A stretch of 11,320 nt of DNA from an uncultured Clostridia bacterium (GTDB lineage Bacteria; Bacillota; Clostridia; UBA1381), in assembly GCA_934462945.1 (NCBI GenBank), contig CAKSJF010000074.1, forward strand, positions 1-11,320, read 5' to 3'. Shown here piece after piece: positions 1-6,653 of the stretch. Each line of letters starts with the position of its first letter. Position 1 is the stretch's first letter. The notes beneath the pieces were generated by a model. That model made no database searches, was not told the DNA's origin, and worked only from the letters and a program-made list of their open reading frames with translations. Position numbers and translations under genes: made by a program.

Positions 1-66
1 GAGTATGTCATTAAGGTTCGGAATGAAAAGGCATTTAATAAAATTACCGCGTTATCCAATTCCTGA
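1..66 (+). CDS. C-terminal end of an unidentified protein (partial)
   Basis: The first reading frame is open from the first base to a TGA at 64-66 and encodes 21 residues beginning EYVIKVRNEKAF. The mixed charged and hydrophobic composition looks like a real protein end, and terminator-like hairpins follow at once in the same orientation. The fragment is too short to assign a family. The plus orientation makes it convergent with the small-protein operon ending at 177. Confidence 0.5.
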   Translation, partial: EYVIKVRNEKAFNKITALSNS

Positions 67-68
67 AC

Positions 69-123
69 CATGCCGGTATTCCCACAGATACTCCATTTCA
101 TCTGCGGCATGATGAGGTTTTTT
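69..123 (+). terminator. Possible weak terminator hairpin
   Basis: CATGCCG (69-75) is complementary to CGGCATG (105-111). A second helix, CAGAT (85-89) with ATCTG (100-104), stacks on the right arm, leaving a 9-nt bulge on the left. Six T residues follow at 118-123, but five bases separate them from the stem. It is therefore weaker than the hairpin just downstream and may simply act in tandem with it. Confidence 0.35.
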
Positions 124-124
124 G

Positions 125-178
125 AAGGAGCAAAACGAAGGGTGCATCGCACAGCATTCCTCGCTTTGCTCCTTTTTT
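125..178 (+). terminator. Intrinsic terminator of the upstream plus-strand gene
   Basis: AAGGAGCAAA (125-134) pairs perfectly with TTTGCTCCTT (165-174). A small inner helix, GTGC (142-145) with GCAC (149-152), closes part of the loop. The stem runs into a T tract at 173-178. The tract lies on the plus strand only: on the minus strand the hairpin is followed by CAAAAAA. It therefore serves the gene ending at 66 and not obviously the convergent operon that stops at 177. Confidence 0.75.
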
Positions 179-416
179 AGTCAAAAAAACCGCTTAAAAA
201 TACAAATCCGATTGCTAAAAGCAGCAGCTTATCGTCGCAGTCGTCTAAAAGCAGAAGCAGAATGACGATTCCTAAAATGATGTCGTCCGTTTCAAATTTC
301 CCCAAAAGCTTTTTCTCGGGCGGGGGAGGGGTATGTACCGGACGCTCCGGCAAGGGAGGCTTTCCGGGCTTTGACAGCTGGGGCATGTCGTTATAGCTAT
401 AAAATTTTCGGTACAA
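177..416 (-). CDS. Small proline-rich membrane protein, unknown function
   Basis: This is a 79-residue protein and the last gene of a three-gene minus-strand operon. The first 40 residues are polar and proline-rich, with PPPP at 30-33. Two hydrophobic stretches (about 46-57 and 64-78) follow, separated by a short acidic DDCDDK turn, which suggests a short membrane hairpin or one long membrane anchor. I chose the TTG start at 416 because a stop codon lies in frame just upstream and AGGTG sits about seven bases before the TTG. The alternative ATG at 386 has no ribosome site. The gap to the upstream stop at 435 is 18 bases. Leucine-rich proteins of the pattern D-D-hydrophobic-D-D-hydrophobic are common in clostridia, from memory, but I know no assigned function. 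Confidence 0.7.
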   Translation of the reverse strand: MYRKFYSYNDMPQLSKPGKPPLPERPVHTPPPPEKKLLGKFETDDIILGIVILLLLLDDCDDKLLLLAIGFVFLSGFFD

Positions 417-434
417 CGTGCATCACCTGCCAAA

Positions 435-794
435 TCATAGATTCCGGAACAGTCCGGAAAAGCGCGCCATATTCAAAACCCGGACAGCATTATCAATGCC
501 GCGCTGACGGTTCTGGCGCATATACGGTCGGAGAGACATTAAAAGCTGGGAACGGGAATCGTTTGCACTGCCCATCTGATCAATAATATTTTTGATCTGT
601 GCAAGATATTCCAGTCCGTCCGGCGAAGAACTGACCGCCGGTGACGCTGTCTGCGAGACTGCCGGCGCGGAGGACGGCGCATCCGTGGACGCGTCGGAAC
701 TGCCGGACTGGAGCGCCTGCATAACGGTTTTGATTTTTTCGTCCGCGTTGTCTCCTAAAAGCGAACGAAGCGTGTTCATTATATCGTTTGCCAT
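435..794 (-). CDS. Small soluble protein with Ser/Ala/Pro linker, unknown function
   Basis: This is a 119-residue protein. Residues 1-30 form a probable helix (ANDIMNTLRSLLGDN and following). Residues 31-60 are a Ser/Ala/Pro-rich linker of low complexity. Residues 61-119 are a basic, helical C-terminal region that includes LMSLRPYMRQNRQRGIDNA and looks like the conserved part. There is no signal peptide or membrane segment. The start is ATG 794: GAGGTG, seven bases upstream, is its ribosome site and overlaps the stop codon (800-802) of the preceding gene, which indicates translational coupling. A GTG at 801-803 is in frame but lies within that ribosome site. The repeated Arg/Gln/Asn residues could fit nucleic-acid or partner binding, but that is only inference. 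Real coding is very likely; the function is unknown. Confidence 0.75.
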   Translation of the reverse strand: MANDIMNTLRSLLGDNADEKIKTVMQALQSGSSDASTDAPSSAPAVSQTASPAVSSSPDGLEYLAQIKNIIDQMGSANDSRSQLLMSLRPYMRQNRQRGIDNAVRVLNMARFSGLFRNL

Positions 795-799
795 TTCGG

Positions 800-1069
800 T
801 CACCTCAATTTTTTTAGAATTTCCTCTAACGGGAGTCCGGATAGCGCTTTCGGATCTGTCTTTTGGAGTTTTTCCTTTACATCTTTCGTGTTCATGCCCA
901 TAAATAGCCGTGCCAGAGCGTCTGTATTTCCGTTTTTTAATTCGGATGCAAGTTTTCTTCCCTCCGGTGTGCGTAAAAGCCGCTCCGCGCTTTGCTCTGC
1001 CGCTCTCCGCTTTTCCGGGTCAAGCGACTGTAAAATTTCATTTAATTTCTGATTCATATTCTGATTCAT
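800..1069 (-). CDS. Small charged helical protein, unknown function
   Basis: This is an 89-residue protein and the first gene of the minus-strand operon. It is rich in Lys, Glu and Leu and looks wholly helical, with no membrane segment and no cysteine. A central LLRTPEGRKLASEL motif and a C-terminal LSGLPLEEILKKLR helix stand out. The start is ATG 1069, with AAAGGA about eight bases upstream. Its TGA is followed after five bases by the ATG of the next gene. I found no convincing SigA promoter upstream: TATACT lies at 1092-1097 on the minus strand but lacks a matching -35. A different sigma factor, possibly a sporulation one, is conceivable. I do not recognise the family beyond a general memory of such small protein clusters in clostridia. 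Confidence 0.75.
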   Translation of the reverse strand: MNQNMNQKLNEILQSLDPEKRRAAEQSAERLLRTPEGRKLASELKNGNTDALARLFMGMNTKDVKEKLQKTDPKALSGLPLEEILKKLR

Positions 1070-1172
1070 CTTCTCATTCCTTTCCTATTGGTAGTATATT
1101 CAGCGCGGAGGGAAAAATTTACTGGATTTTTGGATAGGATTTGCTTGTTTGACATATAATATAGAAAATTAA

Positions 1173-1435
1173 GGAAACAATCCCTCAGTCACCTAACGGC
1201 GACAGTATCTCGCTGCGGCTCGGTCACAGTGCGGTTCTGACCGTCTCCCGGACGGTCATTCATTGCCGCACTGCCGCTTCGCTACCCTTTGCTCAAGGGA
1301 GCCTTTTGTAAGTGCAAACTTTACATGTTATGGCTCGAATTCAATAAATTTAATCCGAGAATTTCCCTTTTGAACATACCCAATAGGCTCCCTTGAGCAA
1401 AGGGAGCTGTCACGCAGTGACTGAGGGATTGTTCC
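1173..1435. repeat. MITE-like interspersed repeat, copy 1
   Basis: This is a non-coding element of about 263 bp with inverted ends. The right end reads GTGACTGAGGGATTGTTCC (1417-1435), and its complement matches 1173-1192 except for one extra A. Inside, CCCTTTGCTCAAGGGAGCC (1285-1303) is a perfect 19-bp inverted repeat of 1386-1404. The left arm carries a two-tier hairpin: CAGTGCGG (1227-1234) with CCGCACTG (1266-1273), enclosing GACCGTC (1239-1245) with GACGGTC (1251-1257). A core beginning TAAGTGCAA at about 1310 lies between the arms. No transposase is encoded, so any movement would need one supplied elsewhere. A related copy lies at 11053-11320. I recall similar ACAATCCCTCAGTC-ended repeats in many gut clostridia. 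No clear target-site duplication is visible. Confidence 0.85.
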
Positions 1436-1457
1436 CCAAAAATCAAGGAGGAATCAG

Positions 1458-1721
1458 ATGTCTTTTTTTCAGAAACGAAACAAATCGACCCATCGGCGGA
1501 GCAGGGAGCAGTTGATACAGGAACTTGCAGAGACGAATGCGGAGCTGCAGCTTGCGCTTTCACAGCTTGACTTTGCGCAAAAACCGTTGGTGATTGAGGA
1601 ATACGCGTTCCGCTTAAAAGCATTGGAGGCACGCTTTCGGTATCTTTGGGAGCTTTTGCGAAAACAGGATCAGGAGGTCACCTCCGTTTTACCGGCCAGT
1701 CAGCACGGAATTTCCATTTAA
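1458..1721 (+). CDS. YaaL/DUF2508 family small protein
   Basis: This is an 87-residue protein starting at ATG 1458, with a textbook AAGGAGG at 1445-1451. A basic N-terminus (about 1-18) leads into two predicted helices with coiled-coil character. The segment at about 41-68, including IEEYAFRLKALEARFRYLW, matches my memory of the DUF2508 pattern, in which a helix with hydrophobic and Ala-Leu residues precedes an aromatic Y-x-x-L. In Bacillus the relative yaaL lies between recR and bofA. Neither neighbour is seen here, and the gene stands alone between a repeat element and gltB. The biochemical function is unknown. Its promoter is not evident: the repeat ends 22 bases before the start codon, so transcription may begin in or beyond the repeat. 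Confidence 0.8.
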   Translation: MSFFQKRNKSTHRRSREQLIQELAETNAELQLALSQLDFAQKPLVIEEYAFRLKALEARFRYLWELLRKQDQEVTSVLPASQHGISI

Positions 1722-1734
1722 TTTTGTACAAAAT
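1721..1734. promoter_or_regulatory. Perfect 14-bp palindrome (possible operator)
   Basis: ATTTTGTACAAAAT is a perfect palindrome beginning at the last base of the DUF2508 stop codon and lying about 75 bp upstream of the gltB promoter -35. Its symmetry and AT-rich flanks would suit a dimeric regulator, but there is only one copy and I know no matching consensus. Confidence 0.2.
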
Positions 1735-1807
1735 GTCTGTTTTCTGAAAAAGAAACCACACGTTTTCTTTGATTTCGTTGGATTTAAAAAAAAATTCAAC
1801 AAAAGAC

Positions 1808-1836
1808 TTGCTTTTTATGAAAAACTGTAGTATAAT
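1808..1836 (+). promoter_or_regulatory. SigA-type promoter of gltBD
   Basis: The -35 is TTGCTT (1808-1813) and the -10 is TATAAT (1831-1836), separated by exactly 17 bp. Transcription would start at about 1842-1844, right at the foot of the attenuator hairpins. It is the only good promoter between the DUF2508 gene and gltB. An imperfect inverted repeat, GTTGGATTT (1777-1785) with AAATTCAAC (1792-1800), lies just upstream of the -35 and could be an activator or repressor site. Confidence 0.75.
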
Positions 1837-1842
1837 TTCTTT

Positions 1843-1860
1843 TGAAACAAAGGTGTTTCA
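1843..1860 (+). promoter_or_regulatory. Candidate antiterminator hairpin in gltB leader
   Basis: TGAAACA (1843-1849) pairs perfectly with TGTTTCA (1854-1860) around the loop AAGG. Opening the top A-U pair gives a six-base loop AAAGGU, with A in position 1 and G in position 4. Its right arm is the same sequence that forms the left arm of the terminator at 1850-1899, so the two folds exclude each other. The hairpin lies at the very 5' end of the predicted transcript and forms first. The A1/G4 loop is the feature recognised by ANTAR antiterminator proteins, but the usual second ANTAR hairpin was not found. Confidence 0.5.
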
Positions 1861-1899
1861 GATATGGGCTTTTGCGCCTATTTCTGAAACACCTTTTTT
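1850..1899 (+). terminator. Intrinsic leader terminator (attenuator) before gltB
   Basis: AGGTGTTTCAGA (1851-1862) pairs perfectly with TCTGAAACACCT (1883-1894). After one U-U mismatch, the helix continues through AUGGGC (1864-1869) with GCCUAU (1876-1881), including one G-U pair, and closes on a six-base loop. Six T residues run from 1894 to 1899. This is a very strong terminator between the promoter and the gltB ribosome site, so unregulated transcripts would end after about 55 nt. It implies conditional readthrough into gltBD. Confidence 0.85.
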
Positions 1900-1922
1900 G
1901 ATTCATGAAGGAGGTATACATC

Positions 1923-4900
1923 ATGGAAAATAATTGCCTTCCCCAAAAGCAAGGTATGTACGATCCCCAGTTTGAGCATGACGCATGCGGAATCGGCGTG
2001 ATCGCCAATATGAAAGGCACAGCGTCGCACGATATGGTTACAAAGGCGGTTCAGATTCTGAAAAATCTGACGCACCGCGGCGGTGTCGGAAGTGAGCCGG
2101 ACACCGGAGACGGTGCAGGAATTTTAATTCAGATTCCGCATAAATTTATGAAAAAGGTTTGCAGCAACAGCAACATTCCGCTCCCGGACGAGGGAGATTA
2201 CGGTGTTGGTATGTTGTTTTTATCGCCGGATCGGGATATTCGGGCGAGAAGTCTTAACAAGCTTTCAAAAATAATTGCCGAGGAGGGACAAAAACTCTTA
2301 GGCATTCGGAATGTTCCGGTTCTAAAGGACTGTATCGGACAAAGCGCCCGGGAGGCAATGCCGTATATCTGCCAGGTGTTTATTGAAAGAAACCAGGAAA
2401 CCTGTCCGGCGGAGCGTTTTGAGAAAAAGCTCTATGTGATTGGAAAGCGTGCAGAGCGTGAAATCCGCTATTGTCAGGGCGACAGCGACCACTATTTCTA
2501 TTTCACCAGTCTTTCAAGTAAAACCATTGTGTATAAAGGTATGCTCACCCCGGATCAGGTGCAGGAATTTTATCTGGATTTAAAGGACGTAGATCTGGAA
2601 ACACCGTTGGCACTGGTGCATTCCCGGTTCAGCACGAACACATTCCCAAGCTGGGAGCGTGCGCATCCGAACCGCTATATCATTCATAACGGAGAAATTA
2701 ACACCATCCGCGGAAATGTCAATTGGGTAAAGGCAAGAGAAAGAATGTTTACCACCGACGCATTCGGCGAGGATCTGGAAAAGGTATTCCCGGTCATTAA
2801 CGAGGACGGCTCGGATTCTGCAATGCTTGATAACTATGTCCAGTTTTTAACACTCTCCGGATTCTCTCTGCCGCATGCGGTTATGACGGCAATTCCGGAG
2901 CCGTGGGAGAAGAATCTGCAAATGCCGGAGGAAAAGCGTGCATTTTATGAATATCATGCCTGTATGACTGAGCCGTGGGACGGTCCGGCGGCAATTGCAT
3001 TCACAGACGGACGGTATATCGGCGCAACGCTTGACCGGAACGGTCTGCGCCCGGCACGGTATTACCTCATGGATGACGATACCTTTCTTCTGTCCTCCGA
3101 GGTCGGCGTTTTGGAAGTGCCGGAGGAGCATGTTGTCAAAAAGGAACGTCTGCACCCCGGAAAAATGCTCTTAATTGATATGGAGCAGGGGAAGATGATT
3201 GAGGATGAAGAACTGAAAATGCTGGTAGCATCGGAAAAGCCTTATACAAAGTGGCTTTCCGACAATCTGCAAAATCTGGATGAGCTTTCGGAAAATCCGG
3301 AGAAAAAGCCGGTTTTGTGGCATGATTTAGTGGAAGAAATCAAGAATAGCGAGGAGGGCAAACGGTATCAGGATCTGATGTATAAGCATCTGATCGGTTT
3401 GGAGAACATGTTTGTCAACCGTGAACTGAGTTTTTCAGAGGAACTGCCGCTTTTGGTTCGGGAAAAGCTTTTCGGCTACACCTGGGAGGATGTGCATATG
3501 ACCCTCCAATCAATTGTGGAAAAAGCAGACGATCCGATCGGCGCAATGGGAACGGATACGCCGCTTGCGGTATTATCCGAACGTCCGCAGCCGCTTTACA
3601 ACTACTTTAAGCAGCTGTTTGCACAGGTTACCAATCCGCCGATTGACGCAATCCGTGAGAAAAATATTACCTCCGCATTGGTATATTATGGCGGCGAGGG
3701 AAATCTCCTGGAGGCATCGGAGGAAAACTGCCGGAAGATCAAGGCAGAAACGCCGATTCTGACGAATGAGGAATTGGAAAAACTCCGTCATATTGATTGT
3801 GACGGTTTTAAGTCGATCACCGTTCCGATTCTGTTTAACAAAAACCAAAAGGGCGATATGGAAAGCGCCTTAAAGACAGTATTCCAGGCAACCGACCTTG
3901 CAATTGAGAACGGATATAATCTGATTATTTTGTCCGACCGCGGCGCAAATGCGGAAAAAGTCCCCATTCCGGCGCTCCTTGCCGGCGCAGGCTTGCACCA
4001 TCATTTAATCCGCAAGGGAACAAGAATGAAGGTAAGCATTTTGTTAGAGTCGGGCGAACCGCGTGAAATTCACCATTTTGCAGCACTTTTGGGATACGGC
4101 GTTAACGGTGTAAATCCGTATCTTGCCTATGAAGTGATTGACCAGATGGCAGAGGACGGCACGGTGCAGTTCTCGAAAGAAGAGGCAAAGGAGCGTTTCC
4201 GCACAGCGGCAACCAAGGGAATCATCAAGATTGCCTCCAAGATGGGTATTTCCACCATCCGATCCTATATGGGTGCGCAGATTTTCGAGGCATTGGGCAT
4301 TTCGCAGAATGTGGTCGACCGGTATTTCACCGGAACAGCAACCCGAATCGGCGGCTTGCAGATGAAACACATCGAAAAGGAAACCTTAGAGCGGCACGAA
4401 AAAGCGTTCGACGGTGTGACGGCGAAGGAGGCTTTGCCGAGCGGCGGTAACTTCAAGTGGCGCGCCAATGGTGAATACCACATGTTCAATCCGCAGAGTA
4501 TCTATAAATTGCAGATGGCATGCCGCACCGGAAACTATCAGTTATACCGGGAGTATGCCGAGGAAATGAACGCGCACCAGGAGCATCAGTGCACCATCCG
4601 CGGACTTCTGGATATTAAAACGATTGATAAGCCGATTGCCATTGAAGCAGTTGAGCCGGTAGAAAGTATTGTCAAGCGGTTTAAAACCGGTGCAATGTCC
4701 TATGGCTCAATCAGCCAGGAGGCGCATGAGTGTCTTGCAATTGCGATGAACCGCCTGGGCGGCAAGTCGAACAGCGGTGAGGGCGGCGAGATTCCGGAGC
4801 GGTATATTCCGGATGAAAACGGGGATTCCCGGTCGTCTGCAATCAAGCAGGTAGCCTCCGGTCGGTTTGGTGTGAACATTCACTATCTGAACCATGCAAA

Positions 4901-6647
4901 GGAAATTCAGATCAAGATGGCACAGGGTGCAAAGCCGGGCGAGGGCGGACATTTGCCGGGCGGCAAGGTTTATCCGTGGATTGCACGTTCCCGTCATTCC
5001 ACCACCGGTGTCGGCTTGATTTCACCGCCGCCGCATCATGATATTTATTCGATTGAGGATTTGGCACAGCTGATTCACGATCTGAAAAATGCAAACCGTG
5101 ATGCAAGAATCAGCGTGAAGTTAGTGTCTGAGGCAGGTGTTGGAACGATTGCCGTTGGTGTGGCAAAGGGTCGTGCTGATGTCATTCTGATTTCCGGCTA
5201 TGACGGCGGAACAGGTGCTGCACCCAGAACCAGTGTGCAGCATGCCGGACTTCCGTGGGAATTAGGTGTGGCAGAAACGCATCAGGCGCTTTTGATGAAC
5301 AACCTGCGAAACCGGGTTGTCATTGAAACGGACGGAAAGCTTTTAACCGGTCGGGATGTTGCAGTGGCAGCGCTTTTAGGAGCAGAGGAATTTGGCTTTG
5401 CAACCGGTCCGCTGATTTCACTTGGCTGTGTGATGATGAGAGTTTGTAACCTGGATACCTGCCCGGTCGGCATTGCGACGCAGAATCCAAAATTAAGAAA
5501 ACGTTTCTGCGGCAAACCGGAATATGTGGAAAACTTTATGCGGTTTATCGCACAGGATCTGCGTGAGTGGATGGCGAAAATCGGTGTGAAAACAGTGGAA
5601 GAAATGATCGGACATGTGGAGCGGCTTTCCCAAAAGCCTTTGCACCACAACGAAAAGGAATGGAAAGCAAGAAATGTGGATTTAAGCTCGCTTTTGTATC
5701 AGCCGAAAATCTGCTCGAATGATTTTGAGCGTTACCATAACGTTTCGCAGGATCATGAGCTGGAAAAAACACTTGATCAGAACACACTCTTAACACTTTG
5801 CCATCCGGCAATTTACCACGGAAAAACGGTGGAAAGCAAGCTTGCAATTCAGAATACCGACCGTGTCACCGGAACAATTCTTTCTTCGGAAATCACAAGA
5901 GTACACGGCGAGGAGGGATTACCGGACGACCAGATCCGGCTGCACTTTGTCGGCTCGGCTGGGCAGAGCTTTGGCGCATTTTTAGCGCCGGGTGTGACCT
6001 TAAAGCTTTCCGGCGATTGTAACGACTATATCGGAAAGGGTTTATCCGGAGGAAAAATTATTGTTGTACCAAAGGATGAGGCAAAATTCGACGCGTCCGA
6101 AAACGTCATTGCCGGAAATGTCGCATTCTACGGTGCAATTTCCGGTGAGGCATACATCCGCGGTGTGGCAGGAGAGCGTTTCTGCGTGCGTAACTCCGGT
6201 ATCACGGCAGTAGTCGAGGGAATCGGAGATCACGGCTGCGAATATATGACCGGCGGTCGTGTGGCTGTTTTAGGAAAAACCGGCAGAAACTTTGCAGCCG
6301 GCATGTCGGGCGGTATTGCCTATGTTTACGATCCGGATGAAACATTTTTAGAAAACTGCAACACGGAAATGGTTTTGGTGGAGCAGGTATCGGCAAAAGA
6401 GGATCAGGACGAACTGAAAAAAATGATCCAAAAGCATGCAGAGCTGACCGGAAGTCCTGTTGCAGAGAAAATTCTGAAAAACCGGGAATTGAAGAAGTTT
6501 AAAAAGGTTATTCCGAAAGACTACAAGCGTGTTTTAGAGGTTTTGAAAGAAGAAGATCAAAAGGGAACAGACCGGGAAGAAGCGCTCCTGATTGCCTTTG
6601 AAACGGTCACTGGAAAAAGCGTCTGGAATGAAAAGGAAAGGGTGTGA
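1923..6647 (+). CDS. gltB: Glutamate synthase (NADPH) large subunit
   Basis: The 1574-residue alpha subunit of GOGAT, close to the normal full length, takes ammonia from glutamine and makes glutamate from 2-oxoglutarate in the cytoplasm. The N-terminal class II glutamine amidotransferase begins at Cys22 (DACGIG), the nucleophile exposed after removal of a 21-residue propeptide; HNGEIN at 255-260 belongs to the same domain. A central domain (about 470-780) leads into the FMN-binding synthase domain (about 820-1220), with GGKSNSGEGGE at 946-956. The 3Fe-4S cysteines are Cys1169, Cys1175 and Cys1180 (C-x5-C-x4-C). The C-terminal GXGXG helix domain includes GKGLSGG from 1371. I chose ATG 1923 because AAGGAGG at 1908-1914 is its ribosome site; the in-frame ATG at 1905 overlaps that site. 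The gene is intact and is followed six bases later by gltD. Confidence 0.98.
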   Translation: MENNCLPQKQGMYDPQFEHDACGIGVIANMKGTASHDMVTKAVQILKNLTHRGGVGSEPDTGDGAGILIQIPHKFMKKVCSNSNIPLPDEGDYGVGMLFLSPDRDIRARSLNKLSKIIAEEGQKLLGIRNVPVLKDCIGQSAREAMPYICQVFIERNQETCPAERFEKKLYVIGKRAEREIRYCQGDSDHYFYFTSLSSKTIVYKGMLTPDQVQEFYLDLKDVDLETPLALVHSRFSTNTFPSWERAHPNRYIIHNGEINTIRGNVNWVKARERMFTTDAFGEDLEKVFPVINEDGSDSAMLDNYVQFLTLSGFSLPHAVMTAIPEPWEKNLQMPEEKRAFYEYHACMTEPWDGPAAIAFTDGRYIGATLDRNGLRPARYYLMDDDTFLLSSEVGVLEVPEEHVVKKERLHPGKMLLIDMEQGKMIEDEELKMLVASEKPYTKWLSDNLQNLDELSENPEKKPVLWHDLVEEIKNSEEGKRYQDLMYKHLIGLENMFVNRELSFSEELPLLVREKLFGYTWEDVHMTLQSIVEKADDPIGAMGTDTPLAVLSERPQPLYNYFKQLFAQVTNPPIDAIREKNITSALVYYGGEGNLLEASEENCRKIKAETPILTNEELEKLRHIDCDGFKSITVPILFNKNQKGDMESALKTVFQATDLAIENGYNLIILSDRGANAEKVPIPALLAGAGLHHHLIRKGTRMKVSILLESGEPREIHHFAALLGYGVNGVNPYLAYEVIDQMAEDGTVQFSKEEAKERFRTAATKGIIKIASKMGISTIRSYMGAQIFEALGISQNVVDRYFTGTATRIGGLQMKHIEKETLERHEKAFDGVTAKEALPSGGNFKWRANGEYHMFNPQSIYKLQMACRTGNYQLYREYAEEMNAHQEHQCTIRGLLDIKTIDKPIAIEAVEPVESIVKRFKTGAMSYGSISQEAHECLAIAMNRLGGKSNSGEGGEIPERYIPDENGDSRSSAIKQVASGRFGVNIHYLNHAKEIQIKMAQGAKPGEGGHLPGGKVYPWIARSRHSTTGVGLISPPPHHDIYSIEDLAQLIHDLKNANRDARISVKLVSEAGVGTIAVGVAKGRADVILISGYDGGTGAAPRTSVQHAGLPWELGVAETHQALLMNNLRNRVVIETDGKLLTGRDVAVAALLGAEEFGFATGPLISLGCVMMRVCNLDTCPVGIATQNPKLRKRFCGKPEYVENFMRFIAQDLREWMAKIGVKTVEEMIGHVERLSQKPLHHNEKEWKARNVDLSSLLYQPKICSNDFERYHNVSQDHELEKTLDQNTLLTLCHPAIYHGKTVESKLAIQNTDRVTGTILSSEITRVHGEEGLPDDQIRLHFVGSAGQSFGAFLAPGVTLKLSGDCNDYIGKGLSGGKIIVVPKDEAKFDASENVIAGNVAFYGAISGEAYIRGVAGERFCVRNSGITAVVEGIGDHGCEYMTGGRVAVLGKTGRNFAAGMSGGIAYVYDPDETFLENCNTEMVLVEQVSAKEDQDELKKMIQKHAELTGSPVAEKILKNRELKKFKKVIPKDYKRVLEVLKEEDQKGTDREEALLIAFETVTGKSVWNEKERV

Positions 6648-6653
6648 TGAGAG

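Noticed and set aside
371..903. Plus-strand open frames opposite the small-protein operon
   Set aside because: They lack ribosome sites and overlap minus-strand genes with proper spacing, coupled starts and protein-like composition. They are antisense shadows.
1173..1435. A CRISPR-like reading of the repeated CCCTTTGCTC motifs
   Set aside because: The motifs are inverted arms of a palindromic element rather than direct repeats with regular spacers, and no cas gene is present.
1321..1632. A 103-residue minus-strand open frame across repeat copy 1 and the DUF2508 gene
   Set aside because: It crosses the repeat boundary, has no ribosome site and lies antisense to a gene with a textbook AAGGAGG.
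1905..1922. Upstream in-frame ATG at 1905 as the gltB start
   Set aside because: It overlaps the AAGGAGG that serves ATG 1923, and the 1923 start gives a propeptide of plausible length before catalytic Cys22.
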